Source: Armatimonadota bacterium
GTDB taxonomy: Bacteria > Armatimonadota > Fimbriimonadia > Fimbriimonadales > Fimbriimonadaceae
Assembly (NCBI GenBank): GCA_016789105.1
Contig: JAEURN010000001.1
Location: 1 to 64,000, forward strand
DNA: 64,000 nucleotides
Direction of reading: 5' to 3'
The notes beneath the pieces are model-generated. The model was not told the origin of the DNA. It saw only the letters and a list, made by a program, of their open reading frames with translations, and did no database searches. Position numbers and translations under genes: made by a program. The number at the start of each line of letters is the position of its first letter. The first letter of the stretch is position 1. Shown here one piece after another: positions 1-8,346 of this stretch.

Positions 1-3000
1 GAACCCCCCGGCATAAGCAAACCGAGAAGCCCAAGAGCCCGAAGAGCTCAGGTCGTTGCCGAACGCATCGTAAACCCGAGAAGCGGAAACCGCCCCCGCC
101 GCAGACGTCTGCACATCCAGGCTCTTTAGAGCCGAGTGGAACGTGGTCTTCACCCCGCCCCGGTTCTCGCCAGAAGGCGTGTACACCGCCGACCCATCCG
201 ACAAAACCGGCGCCGTGACCCCGACGCCGTTGCGTTTGAACGAGCGCGAGCCCGTGGAATCCGTCAGGCCGACCCGGGTGTCCAGGCCGTTGTAACTGAA
301 GGAATTCGAGACCCCTGGACCCGAAATCGAAGTCACTCGGGATTCGAAGTCGTAACTGAACGTGGTCGTGCCCGAACTCCGGGTGATCCCGGTCGTGCGC
401 CCCGCCGCATCGTAGGCGAAGGTGCGCGGGTCAGGGCCCCCGGTAACCGAGAGCAGCTTGTCGGCCCCGTCGTAAGAATAGGATTCAGTCGATCCGCCAA
501 CGGTGCGCGTCAGGCGGTTGCCGTTGGCGTCGTAGGTGTAGCTGGCCGAATAGCCCGTTGATTTGGATTCCGAGGTCAGTTGGCCGATGGCGTCGTAGCC
601 GTAAGTGGTGGTGATGCCGCCTTCGATGACTTGGGTGACCTGCGAAGCCAAATCGAACGTGTAAGCCCGGCTTTGCAGGGTGGTTCCGCCGGCGTTTTTC
701 GTGACGATGGAGGTCGGGCGGTTGCGGTTGTCGTAGCTGTAGGTTTCGGTGGTGCCGTTGGGGTTGTCTTTGCGGCTGAGCCTCCCGGCGGTGTCGTAGG
801 TGTATGTGGAAACGTCCCCGTAGGCGTCGGTGAGGCTCGTAACCCGCCCGGCGGAATCATAGGCCGTCGACGTCGTGCCGACCCCGCTGTCGACCATCGT
901 GGCGATTTGCCCGGCCAGGTTGTAGGTGTAACTGAGCGACCCTTGCGGCGTGGTCAGGGCCGTGACTTCGTCACCGACGTTGTATGTCCAGGTGCTGGTA
1001 CCGCTGACATCCGCCATGGCGGTGGTGCGACCCGCATCGTCGTAGGCGAGGGTGGTGTCGGTCAGCCCGGTCGGGTAATCGACCAGGGTTTGCCGGCCAG
1101 CATCGTCAAATCCATAGGCGGTGGTTTGCCCAAGGGGGTTGACATAGGCGGTGGTGTGGCCGGCCCCGTCGTATGCCCACTGCTCAACGCTCGAATCGGG
1201 CAAGGTGAGAGTCGCCACCTGGCCCCGATCGGTGTAGGCGTAGGTGCGGGTGTAGCCCCGGCCGTTCGTGACCGATGTCAGGTAGCCGGCCGAGTTGTAG
1301 GCATAGGCGGTGGTTTCGCTTTTGGCGTTGGTGGCCGAACTCAGCCGGCCGGCGTCATCGTAGGTGCGGGAACCAGACCGGCTGAGCGGATCGGTGGCAG
1401 AAACGATGTTGGATTCAAGGTCGTAGGCGAGGCTGGAGACCGCACTGCCCGGCTCAGTTGCCGAGATGGCGCGGCCCCACTCGTCATAGGCGACGGTGGT
1501 GGTGTTCCCTGCCGGATCGGTGACCGACGTGGCCCGGCCCAGCACATCGTAGCTCGCGAAGCTATCGATGCCCCCCGGAGCGGTGGTTTGCACCACATCG
1601 CCTTGGGAGTTGTAAAACAGGGATTTCGTGCGGCCGAGGGCGTCGGCTGTCGCCGCGAGTTCCCCATAGGAGTTGTAGGTGTTGGTCGATGCGGTCCGCC
1701 CCAGGGCATCAGTCGAGGTCAGCAGCCTCCCGTTTGAATCGTAGGTAAAGGTGTCGGTGTGGCCGAGCGGGTCGGTGGCGGTCAGCAGGTCGTTGCCGCT
1801 GGAATAGGTGAACGTTGTGGTCTTCCCAAGCGGGTTGGTGGAAGTGAGGGTGTTTCCCTTGGTGTCAAATGTGGCGGTCCAAACCTTGCCCCGCTTGTCC
1901 GTCAAGCTGGTGACGTTCTTGTCCGAGTCGTAGACGTAGGCGGTGCTGTAACCTGCCTGGTCGACAACCGAGGCGACCAAACCGCCCGAATAGTTGTGAA
2001 CGATGGTTTTGCCGTTCGGCTGGGTGAGCGTTGCGGCGGTGGAACTGTAACTCCAAGTCGAGGTCTGGCCGAGCGGGTTGGTGAAGCCGGTCAGGCGCTC
2101 GCTGGTGTCGTACGCCATGGTCCAAACCTTCCCGCGCAGGTCGGTTTCGGTCAGCATGTCGCTCGCCGCGTTGTAGGTGAACGTCCGGGTGTGGATGGCC
2201 GAACTCAGCGCCGGATAGGAGATCCCGGTCAGGTTGTTGGCCGAATCGTAGGTGAACGTCCAGACCCGCGAGGCCGGGTCAGTGACCGTTGAGATGAGGC
2301 CACTCGACGTGTAGGCAAATGTCAGCGACCGCCCCGTGCCGTCGATAATAGAAGTGATCTTTTCGCTGGTGTCGCGGCTGACCGTGACGGTGTTACTGTT
2401 CGCATCCTTGACGGCGGTGAGCCGGCCCGCAGAATCGAATTCGAGTTTTGTCCGGTTCTTGGAAGTCAAAGTCCACGTGCCGCCGGTGTTGTGGACAAGG
2501 GCGTCGTGGATCCCGGCGGGGGGTGCGAACACCCCGGACGTCTCGGTGTAAGGGACTTCCAGCCCGTCGCCATACCGGACGATCGCCGAAGAGCCGGACG
2601 TGTAGGCGATCTTAACGTCGTAGCCGTGGCTCCACCCCTTGCCGAGGTCGAAGCTGTAAGCACCTTTGGAGTTGTGGTGCAGGGTTAAGTCCACCCCGCT
2701 GTCCCCCCGCGCCATCCAGGAGACCAGTGGATAGGCGGCATGGCGGTTGCCGGTGTTGGAGTTGAGTTGGCTGCCACCTTCGGAACCGCCACCCGGCCCG
2801 CCCCCCGACCCTCCTCCGGGGCCCCCGCCTTCTCCCCCGCCGCCGCCGCCACCGGATCCGCCATCGACCTGGACGGCCGCCAATCCGGGGAGCGGGGTCA
2901 GCGAAAGCAGGAGATCGCTCGGAGCGATAGGGGCTTCTGCCTTCTCAAACAACCGGACACGGGCGAGGTCGCGCAACAGGTCCGGTGTCCATGTCCCGCC

Positions 3001-3243
3001 ACGGCCAACGGGGTCGCGCCCCGGCTTTTCGCCGAAGAACACCCGGGTGGGTTTGTCCGTGTACCAGCCTTTCGGGCGCCGTTGAAAATCTTCCAACCGC
3101 TGTTGCAAACCGGCCGAGGCCCCGACCGCCAGCGCGTTCAAGCCAATTGCCGAAGCGCTGTAAAACAAAGCGCCGGCCAGGGCCGTGCAGAGGAGGCGGC
3201 CGATGGGACGGGAGGCGAATTCGCGGGTTGACAAGACGGACAT
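1..3243 (-). CDS. RHS/YD-repeat protein, N-terminal part (3' end outside window)
   Basis: An open minus-strand frame of 1081 codons runs from ATG at 3243 off the left edge. The first 45 or so residues look like a signal or membrane-targeting segment with a basic start. Residues of roughly 120-150 form a Gly/Ser-rich linker. The rest is dominated by degenerate YD repeats (units such as TYDSAGRLTS, AYDDAGRTT) typical of the RHS shell that encloses a C-terminal toxin or effector. The last visible residues (FAYAGGF) match the start of the RHS core-associated region, so any polymorphic C-terminal tip lies outside the window. GAGG about 9 bases before the ATG is a plausible RBS. The family gives large secreted or surface proteins; whether this one is a toxin, an adhesin or a wall-associated protein cannot be told here. 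Confidence 0.9.
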   Translation of the reverse strand, partial: MSVLSTREFASRPIGRLLCTALAGALFYSASAIGLNALAVGASAGLQQRLEDFQRRPKGWYTDKPTRVFFGEKPGRDPVGRGGTWTPDLLRDLARVRLFEKAEAPIAPSDLLLSLTPLPGLAAVQVDGGSGGGGGGGEGGGPGGGSGGGPGGGSEGGSQLNSNTGNRHAAYPLVSWMARGDSGVDLTLHHNSKGAYSFDLGKGWSHGYDVKIAYTSGSSAIVRYGDGLEVPYTETSGVFAPPAGIHDALVHNTGGTWTLTSKNRTKLEFDSAGRLTAVKDANSNTVTVSRDTSEKITSIIDGTGRSLTFAYTSSGLISTVTDPASRVWTFTYDSANNLTGISYPALSSAIHTRTFTYNAASDMLTETDLRGKVWTMAYDTSERLTGFTNPLGQTSTWSYSSTAATLTQPNGKTIVHNYSGGLVASVVDQAGYSTAYVYDSDKNVTSLTDKRGKVWTATFDTKGNTLTSTNPLGKTTTFTYSSGNDLLTATDPLGHTDTFTYDSNGRLLTSTDALGRTASTNTYNSYGELAATADALGRTKSLFYNSQGDVVQTTAPGGIDSFASYDVLGRATSVTDPAGNTTTVAYDEWGRAISATEPGSAVSSLAYDLESNIVSATDPLSRSGSRTYDDAGRLSSATNAKSETTAYAYNSAGYLTSVTNGRGYTRTYAYTDRGQVATLTLPDSSVEQWAYDGAGHTTAYVNPLGQTTAYGFDDAGRQTLVDYPTGLTDTTLAYDDAGRTTAMADVSGTSTWTYNVGDEVTALTTPQGSLSYTYNLAGQIATMVDSGVGTTSTAYDSAGRVTSLTDAYGDVSTYTYDTAGRLSRKDNPNGTTETYSYDNRNRPTSIVTKNAGGTTLQSRAYTFDLASQVTQVIEGGITTTYGYDAIGQLTSESKSTGYSASYTYDANGNRLTRTVGGSTESYSYDGADKLLSVTGGPDPRTFAYDAAGRTTGITRSSGTTTFSYDFESRVTSISGPGVSNSFSYNGLDTRVGLTDSTGSRSFKRNGVGVTAPVLSDGSAVYTPSGENRGGVKTTFHSALKSLDVQTSAAGAVSASRVYDAFGNDLSSSGSWASRFAYAGGF
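135..2330 (-). repeat. Degenerate YD repeats at DNA level
   Basis: On the + strand, motifs such as gtcgtaggtgta, gttgtaggtgta and atcgtaggcga recur about every 60-65 bases. They are the reverse complement of codons for the TYDxxGR/AYDxxGR units of about 20-21 residues. The copies are diverged, so this is a protein repeat and not an exact DNA satellite. Confidence 0.8.
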
Positions 3244-3264
3244 GGCAAAAGACCTCGGGCTTCT

Positions 3265-3369
3265 GGGTCGATAATAACAAATATTGACAATATATTAGAT
3301 AGTATTATGGTTATGATTTATTTCATATTTTTATCATGTAAATAATTCATAATTATTTGAAATATCTTG
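3265..3369 (-). promoter_or_regulatory. Very AT-rich upstream region of the RHS gene
   Basis: About 100 bases made almost wholly of A and T lie between the RHS start and the hairpin at 3370-3402, whereas flanking genes are around 60% GC. Several TATAAT-like hexamers exist on the minus strand, so a single -10 box cannot be chosen. A bent, promoter-bearing region, possibly bound by a xenogeneic silencer, is an inference from composition only. Confidence 0.5.
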
Positions 3370-3402
3370 TGCCCCCGACCCGACAAATGTGTTTCGGGGG
3401 CA
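3370..3402 (-). terminator. Hairpin after the BTAD regulator
   Basis: TGCCCCCGA (3370-3378) pairs perfectly with TCGGGGGCA (3394-3402) around a 15-base loop. It lies just downstream of the stop codon of the minus-strand regulator at 3421. There is no clean T tract, so intrinsic termination is likely but not certain. Confidence 0.5.
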
Positions 3403-3420
3403 ACGTGGCAAGGAATCGTT

Positions 3421-4506
3421 TCAGAGGAGCCGGTAGCCGGATTTGCCCAGGGGCCGCTCCATCACGACATTGCGGTCGTGTTGTTCAATGAGCGAGGCGG
3501 CGGCGGCGTTGAGGAGGGTCTCCCCAGGTTGCAGGCCGTCTAGTCGCTCCAACAGCCGCCCGTCATCCCGTTCGTCGGGACTGGCCACCTCAGTTGAGAT
3601 ATAGATCCGTGCCAGCGGGTGCTGGGTGCGGATTTCGGCGGCGAACCGCCGGGCGATGATGGGGTTTCGGGCGCAGAACACCTGCGAACTGCCCACCCAG
3701 GGTTGGGAACTGCCGGCAAGTTCCACTAGGTCGCGCAACAGCCCCGCATGGGCCGGCTCGACAACGATTGCCGTCAGGGTAGGGCGGCGGATTAGGGACT
3801 TGGATGCATCGACGTTATATTTGGGATAGGCGACCAGCGCGTGGGTGGCTACCCGAGGCCGGGCAGGGCCCGACCATGATTCAGCCAAGTCGCCCCGCCC
3901 GATGCCATTGAGGAACCCGTTTGCCAGCGAACGCGTGACGGGCAGGATCGGCTGGATTTTGGCGAGGCGCCCCACCAGGTCATCGACAGAATCCAACCCT
4001 TCCCTTGCCCTCCAGATGGCGGCTTCGGTCCAGCGGCTGGCCCAGAGGGACTGGAGGGGCTCGAACCATTCCCCCGCAAGCTCCGCCCCCAGGTGCCCCG
4101 CATAAAGGCTCAAAAAGGCGGCCGAGGCAGCGGTCTTGCCGTCTTCGGGGGTGGCAGATTGGAACGCTCGCCAGGCCCGGTCGATTTCATCGAAGGCACT
4201 GACGAAATCACCCTCCAGCCAGATGGCCCCCTCCCCGGCTGATACCAGCGCCGCCCCGGTCGCCCCGAACGTCCCCTCCAATGTTTTGCGGAGCATGTAG
4301 AGGGTTGCCGAAAGGCGGTTGTTCGCCTTGATCCCCCGGCTTTCCGGCCAAAGCATGGCGATCAGGTCTCGCCGGTTCATAGGTTGGCCGGGATGGACGG
4401 CGAGGGCCAACAACAGCTCGGCCGTCTTGCGGGTCGGGAACCCGGCAATGGCCTTGGTGTTGCTGCGCGCCGCCACCCGACCGAATAGGTCGATGCGGAT
4501 TTGCAT
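3421..4506 (-). CDS. SARP/BTAD-type transcriptional regulator
   Basis: 361 residues. Residues 1-95 resemble the OmpR-like winged helix of SARP regulators (MQIRIDLFGRV start, RKTAELLLALA, RRDLIAMLWPES, NRLSATLYMLRKTL). Residues of roughly 97-230 are helical like a bacterial transcriptional activation (BTAD) domain. The last 120 residues (RPTLTAIVVEP, PLARIYISTEVASP, GETLLNAAAASLIE) faintly recall a class III nucleotide-cyclase-like fold with no visible metal-binding aspartates, so any cyclase activity would be lost; that assignment is weak. The ATG start is well placed. The gene diverges from the esterase at 4687. Likely a DNA-binding regulator; target unknown. Confidence 0.75.
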   Translation of the reverse strand: MQIRIDLFGRVAARSNTKAIAGFPTRKTAELLLALAVHPGQPMNRRDLIAMLWPESRGIKANNRLSATLYMLRKTLEGTFGATGAALVSAGEGAIWLEGDFVSAFDEIDRAWRAFQSATPEDGKTAASAAFLSLYAGHLGAELAGEWFEPLQSLWASRWTEAAIWRAREGLDSVDDLVGRLAKIQPILPVTRSLANGFLNGIGRGDLAESWSGPARPRVATHALVAYPKYNVDASKSLIRRPTLTAIVVEPAHAGLLRDLVELAGSSQPWVGSSQVFCARNPIIARRFAAEIRTQHPLARIYISTEVASPDERDDGRLLERLDGLQPGETLLNAAAASLIEQHDRNVVMERPLGKSGYRLL

Positions 4507-4686
4507 ATTCTTTTGTCTCTCCCTTTTTCAGCACACCGGTAGATATGCTGACCCTGATTTTATCAATCAAGCAGACAAAAATCACCCCTTTGCTCCATAT
4601 TTCTTGGGAATTTGCAAAATTTGTCTACTTTCACTGATATTTCAGGCCCGGGCCGTCGGAGTCGCCGGAGTGCCAGAATCGGTGGT
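4507..4686. promoter_or_regulatory. Divergent intergenic region with three TTTGTCT sites
   Basis: The region separates the BTAD regulator (minus) from the esterase (plus) and should hold both promoters. TTTTGTCT at 4511-4518, its inverse AGACAAAA at 4573-4580, and a further TTTGTCT starting at 4620 form a repeated heptamer, possibly an operator for the adjacent regulator. This is pattern evidence only. Confidence 0.35.
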
Positions 4687-5445
4687 GTGACCGTTCTCAG
4701 GGATTTGCCCTATTGCCCGGGGGTCAAGGCATGCCGCCTCGACCTGTTCATGCCTGGAGGGCCGGGGCCTCATCCGCTGGTCGTGCTCATCCATGGGGGA
4801 GGGTGGATCAGTGGGGATCGGGATTCGTTCCACGGTGAAGCCGCTTGGTTTGCCTCGCAAGGAGTCGGTGCCGCCTGTGTTTCTTACCGCCTGGCCCCGC
4901 TGGAACCTTTCCCAGCCGCTTGCGACGATGTCTTGAATGCGGTGGCCCACCTCCGGAACGAATCCAAGCTCCACGGCATCGACCCGTCGCGGATCATCGC
5001 GATGGGCAACAGTGCGGGAGGGCACCTGGGTTGTATCGCCGGATTGCAGCGGAATCTTTCTGACGGGAGCCCAGCTCAAAACGCCGACGCGGTGGTTGCC
5101 ATCTGCCCAATCACCGACGTGCGCAACCCGGAACAGACGCACTTCCCCATATCGATGTCCTTTTTAGAGCAGTTCCTGGGCGGGTCGCACGCGGAATCGC
5201 CCGAGAGGTATGCGGCGGCATCGCCGGCAACCCATGTCCATGGCGGGGCGCCGCCGTTTTTGATTTTCCACGGGACGGCAGACGACATCGTCCCAGTGGA
5301 GCAGTCGAAGTCTCTTTACATCAAACTGTGCGAATCCGGGGTTCCCGCCGAGCTCCACCTATTGGAAGGGGAGGGGCATTCGTTCAGTTACCCGGCGTGG
5401 GAGCAGATCCGCGCCCAGTCCCTTGAGTTCATCCAAACCTTATGA
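4687..5445 (+). CDS. Alpha/beta hydrolase (BD-FAE/esterase-lipase type)
   Basis: About 252 residues from GTG at 4687. The frame stays open upstream to a TTG at 4612, but those residues are not family-like, so the GTG is preferred. Visible motifs are the oxyanion HGGGW, the nucleophile elbow GNSAGG, a late acid in GTADDIVP and the catalytic His in GEGHSF. This is the arrangement of the BD-FAE/hormone-sensitive-lipase-like carboxylesterases that act on small acyl or feruloyl esters. There is no signal peptide, so it is probably cytoplasmic. Its stop overlaps the next ATG (ATGA), suggesting co-transcription with the threonine aldolase. Substrate unknown. Confidence 0.85.
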   Translation: MTVLRDLPYCPGVKACRLDLFMPGGPGPHPLVVLIHGGGWISGDRDSFHGEAAWFASQGVGAACVSYRLAPLEPFPAACDDVLNAVAHLRNESKLHGIDPSRIIAMGNSAGGHLGCIAGLQRNLSDGSPAQNADAVVAICPITDVRNPEQTHFPISMSFLEQFLGGSHAESPERYAAASPATHVHGGAPPFLIFHGTADDIVPVEQSKSLYIKLCESGVPAELHLLEGEGHSFSYPAWEQIRAQSLEFIQTL

Positions 5446-6458
5446 CCATCGACCTTCGATCCGACACTGTGACCCGGCCAACGCCGGAGATGCTCCAAGC
5501 GATGATTTCGGCGCCGGTCGGTGACGACGTGTTGGGCGACGACCCGACCGTGCTGGCGCTGGAAGCCAAGGTTGCGCAGATGACCGGGATGGAGGCCGCC
5601 GTCTTTGTTCCCAGCGGGACGATGGGCAACCAGGTCGGCATTGCCGCTATCACCCAACCAGGTGACAGCATATTAGTTGAGGACGAAGCCCACATCCTTC
5701 ACTATGAAGTCGGGGCCTTGGCGGTGCTGAACGGCTTGACGGTCAGGACTTTTGAGACCCCTCTCGGCTTCCCCTCTCCCGAACAGATTGGGGCCAAGGC
5801 GATGGCCGCCTCGCTCCATACGCCAGGAACGACGCTGCTTTGTCTGGAAAACACGCACAACCGACACGGGGGGACTGTGGCCACACCGGAGGAGATGGCA
5901 GATTGGCGGGCAGCGGCCGACCGGCTGGGGCTCAAAATCCACCTCGACGGGGCAAGGCTGTGGAATGCCGCCGCCGCTTTGGGCCGCCCCATCCACGACT
6001 TCACCCGCCATGTCGATAGCGTCAGCCTCTGCCTGAGCAAAGGCCTGGGCGCCCCGGTGGGCAGCGTGTTGGCCGGTTCAGGAACCCACATCGATCAAGC
6101 CCGCATTTGGCGCAAACGGCTTGGCGGCGGCATGAGACAATCCGGGATCCTTGCCGCAGCGGGCATTTTCGCCATCGATCACGGCTTTGCCAACCTAGCG
6201 GCGGACCATGCCCGGGCCTCTACTTTGAGCGGGTTCATCAACCGGCACACGCGTTGGTCTTCTCCAACACCGCAAACGAACATCGTGCTGATGGACATCG
6301 ACGGAGATGCTGGGGAATTGGCGTCATTGTTGGATTCCAGAGGGCTCCGGTGCTTCCCGTTCGGCCCGAGCCGCATCCGCTTTGTGTTCCACTCGCAAGT
6401 GGATGATGCGCAATTAAAAGAGGCTAGCCTGATCCTCGGCGAAATCGGCCTCGCTTAG
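5442..6458 (+). CDS. ltaE: Low-specificity L-threonine aldolase
   Basis: 338 residues, normal length for this fold-type I PLP enzyme, which cleaves threonine or allo-threonine to glycine and acetaldehyde. The start [14 protein letters not shown] is diagnostic. Also visible are [11 protein letters not shown], the region [12 protein letters not shown], the cofactor aspartate region [11 protein letters not shown], and the PLP lysine in [14 protein letters not shown]. It overlaps the preceding esterase by 4 bases. Its last 45 bases overlap the end of the convergent nuclease gene at 6414. Confidence 0.95.
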   Translation: MTIDLRSDTVTRPTPEMLQAMISAPVGDDVLGDDPTVLALEAKVAQMTGMEAAVFVPSGTMGNQVGIAAITQPGDSILVEDEAHILHYEVGALAVLNGLTVRTFETPLGFPSPEQIGAKAMAASLHTPGTTLLCLENTHNRHGGTVATPEEMADWRAAADRLGLKIHLDGARLWNAAAALGRPIHDFTRHVDSVSLCLSKGLGAPVGSVLAGSGTHIDQARIWRKRLGGGMRQSGILAAAGIFAIDHGFANLAADHARASTLSGFINRHTRWSSPTPQTNIVLMDIDGDAGELASLLDSRGLRCFPFGPSRIRFVFHSQVDDAQLKEASLILGEIGLA

Positions 6459-7208
6459 CCCAGCCGAGGCCAGCGTTTCGGCCCGCAGCTTGCCATAGGC
6501 AATTGCGGCCAGAGTCTGGAGGTTGACGACGTCTTCCCGGTTGTAGTCGATGAGGGTTTGCAACGATTGCTCCCTACCGCGTTGGAACTCGTTCCAGAGC
6601 CGAATGGCGTCAAGTCCGCTGAGGCCGTCGGTGTCTTCGCCGCGGTTGATGCCGAGTTGCTTTTCGATTTTTTTGAGCCCACCGCGATACCCAACCCGTT
6701 TGAGCGCGGGGCAGAGGTCGAGGTGGATTTGGTCGAACGGCACAAATGGAAATGCCTTTTTAAGCATCGGGATATCGAATCCGCCGCCGAAGAACGTGAC
6801 GACCATCCCAAATCGGCTGAAGACGTCGGGGAAATCGCCCAGGTTTTGACCCTTGACCAGGCAGGTGAATTCGGTGCCGTCATAGATGCCGACAGTTGTG
6901 ATGGATTCCCCTGATTGCCCGCCATCGGTTTCGATGTCCAGATAGCAGACGCAGTCGGAAAATTCGGGCCAGGCCCGCCACGATTCCCGGCTTCCCAAAT
7001 GCCCGCCAAAGAATTGGTGGTTCCTCTGGTCAAGGGCTTTAGCCGATTTTTCTAATTGGTCGCGCATGAACCCGCTATCGACCGAGCCGGCAGAGAACCG
7101 CCCTGGGTTGGCGAGGTAGGTTTCCCAGCTTCGGCACCCATCCCGCCACAGGGTGCGCTCGGTGTGAGAACCCAGACCCGGGATGTGGCAGAAGCTGTTT
7201 GTGAGCAA
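6414..7208 (-). CDS. YprB-type RNase H-like nuclease
   Basis: 264 residues. It belongs to the YprB/RNase_H_2 family of 3'-5' exonuclease-like folds. The acidic motifs are visible: YLDIETDG (residues of roughly 90), FFGGGFDIPML, HLDLCPALKR, and the last motif DYNREDVVNL. The N-terminal 80 residues (FCHIPGLG, ERTLWRDGC) match the usual YprB leader. The start appears to be TTG at 7208, 3 bases after the stop of the upstream gene at 7212, which implies translational coupling. Nucleic-acid substrate unknown. Confidence 0.8.
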   Translation of the reverse strand: MLTNSFCHIPGLGSHTERTLWRDGCRSWETYLANPGRFSAGSVDSGFMRDQLEKSAKALDQRNHQFFGGHLGSRESWRAWPEFSDCVCYLDIETDGGQSGESITTVGIYDGTEFTCLVKGQNLGDFPDVFSRFGMVVTFFGGGFDIPMLKKAFPFVPFDQIHLDLCPALKRVGYRGGLKKIEKQLGINRGEDTDGLSGLDAIRLWNEFQRGREQSLQTLIDYNREDVVNLQTLAAIAYGKLRAETLASAGLSEADFAEDQASLF

Positions 7209-7211
7209 AGC

Positions 7212-7781
7212 TCAGTTGCCGCCGCTGGCGGTCCCGCCTTGGCGGATCTGGGGCTTGGAATTGAGGTCTGCGCCGTAGTTTTCAGCCGGGATGCGGAGGT
7301 CGATGACGGTTGACGAGGGGAACGGCATCTTTTTGGCCGGGTCGCGGTACCAATAGAATCCAGTTTCCAGGTTCCGGTCGAATTCCCCGGTGATGCGGCA
7401 GACCCCTTTGCCCCAGTAGGTGGCGTTCATGTCGTCGCCAAACCATTGGACCCCGCGCCACTTTCCTTCGATGACGACAGTGCCTTTGCCGGTGTAGACC
7501 GCTCGCTGGTTCTTGTCGTATTCCTTTCTCAGGCTGCCGGACAAGGTGGTCATCTGGCCATCGAGTTTGCTGACGAGGAGGGTGCCTTTGAAGCTGAATT
7601 CCAAGCGGCCTTCCCCATCAATGATTTTGAAGCTGCCGATTTTGGTGGCCATGTGCAAAATGTCCATATCGGTGCGTCCGGCAAACTTGCCCATTTGCGC
7701 CGGTGAGGCGGATTGCGCAAAGTTGGGTGCGGCCGCAACAGCAAGAGCGGCAATGGGGATCAAGCGGGTCAGCGGGGTCAT
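7212..7781 (-). CDS. Secreted protein of unknown function
   Basis: 189 residues. A signal peptide covers residues 1-23 (MTPLTRLIPIAALAVAAA, cleavage near NFAQ-SAS). The mature part is beta-rich with repeated Gly, Trp and aromatic positions (GRLEFSFKGTLL, KGTVVIEGKWRGVQWFG, MNATYWGKG) and a Gly-rich end. This is loosely like periplasmic beta-jellyroll (OstA/LptA-like) sheets, but no family is recognised. It is followed closely by the nuclease gene. Confidence 0.6.
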   Translation of the reverse strand: MTPLTRLIPIAALAVAAAPNFAQSASPAQMGKFAGRTDMDILHMATKIGSFKIIDGEGRLEFSFKGTLLVSKLDGQMTTLSGSLRKEYDKNQRAVYTGKGTVVIEGKWRGVQWFGDDMNATYWGKGVCRITGEFDRNLETGFYWYRDPAKKMPFPSSTVIDLRIPAENYGADLNSKPQIRQGGTASGGN

Positions 7782-7941
7782 GGGTCTGGCCTAGGGGTTT
7801 GAGTCGCGTTAGTTTACTCGGTACCGACGGATCGGAACAGTCATCTTGGGTCAACACGTCGGCTTGGCCGGCGGTTCCCGGCCGGGTGGCCTACCGGCGC
7901 GGTTGGGGCCGGTCCGAAGATTGCGTAGAATCAGAACAGCC

Positions 7942-8334
7942 ATGGTTGCGTTCAAACCGATTGCCGGGGTCGTTGCGGGGGTCGCCGCACTGGCGGTGGC
8001 CGCTTTTGTGATGCTCAGCAATGCCAGCCCCTATGTGACAGTGGCCCAGGCCCGGACGAGCCAGCTGACCGACATGCACTTGCAAGGCAATCTGGTGAAA
8101 GAATCGCTGCGGGTCGATTCGGCCAATGCCCTGATCCGATTTACAATCGTCGACGACCTCGGTGAGAAGATGGATGTGGTGCACCATGGGCTGCCCCCTG
8201 CAAACATGGGCGAAGCAACCCGGGTCGTGGTCGTTGGCGGAATGAAAGACGGTCACTTTGAAAGCAACAAACTTCTGACCAAGTGCCCGAGCAAGTACGA
8301 AAGCGACGGCAAGGCGAAGCCGGCGGTCGAATAG
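7942..8334 (+). CDS. ccmE: Cytochrome c maturation heme chaperone CcmE, cysteine (CxxxY) variant
   Basis: 130 residues from ATG at 7942; a longer upstream extension is not family-like. One N-terminal membrane anchor (residues 7-25) precedes an OB-fold periplasmic domain (YVTVAQA, DMHLQGNLVKESL, VRFTIVDD-like strand, VVVVGGMKDGHFESNKLLTKCPSKYES). Classical CcmE binds heme covalently through a His in HDENY. Here the position is Cys115 in CPSKY, giving the CxxxY form known from some sulfate reducers and archaea. TAGAAT lies 10 bases before the ATG, with no good RBS. The heme lyase gene ccmF follows after 12 bases; other ccm genes are not in the window. Confidence 0.88.
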   Translation: MVAFKPIAGVVAGVAALAVAAFVMLSNASPYVTVAQARTSQLTDMHLQGNLVKESLRVDSANALIRFTIVDDLGEKMDVVHHGLPPANMGEATRVVVVGGMKDGHFESNKLLTKCPSKYESDGKAKPAVE

Positions 8335-8346
8335 GCGGCATCTGAT

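Noticed and set aside
580-1737. Long + strand frame of 385 codons within the RHS gene
   Set aside because: It is the antisense of YD-repeat codons; its Gly/Val/Arg-rich product has no domain, and the minus frame is continuous for 1081 codons with clear RHS motifs.
2740-2905. Pro-rich plus-strand ORFs (PPPPDPP-type) around 2.8 kb
   Set aside because: They are the antisense of the Gly/Ser linker of the RHS protein.
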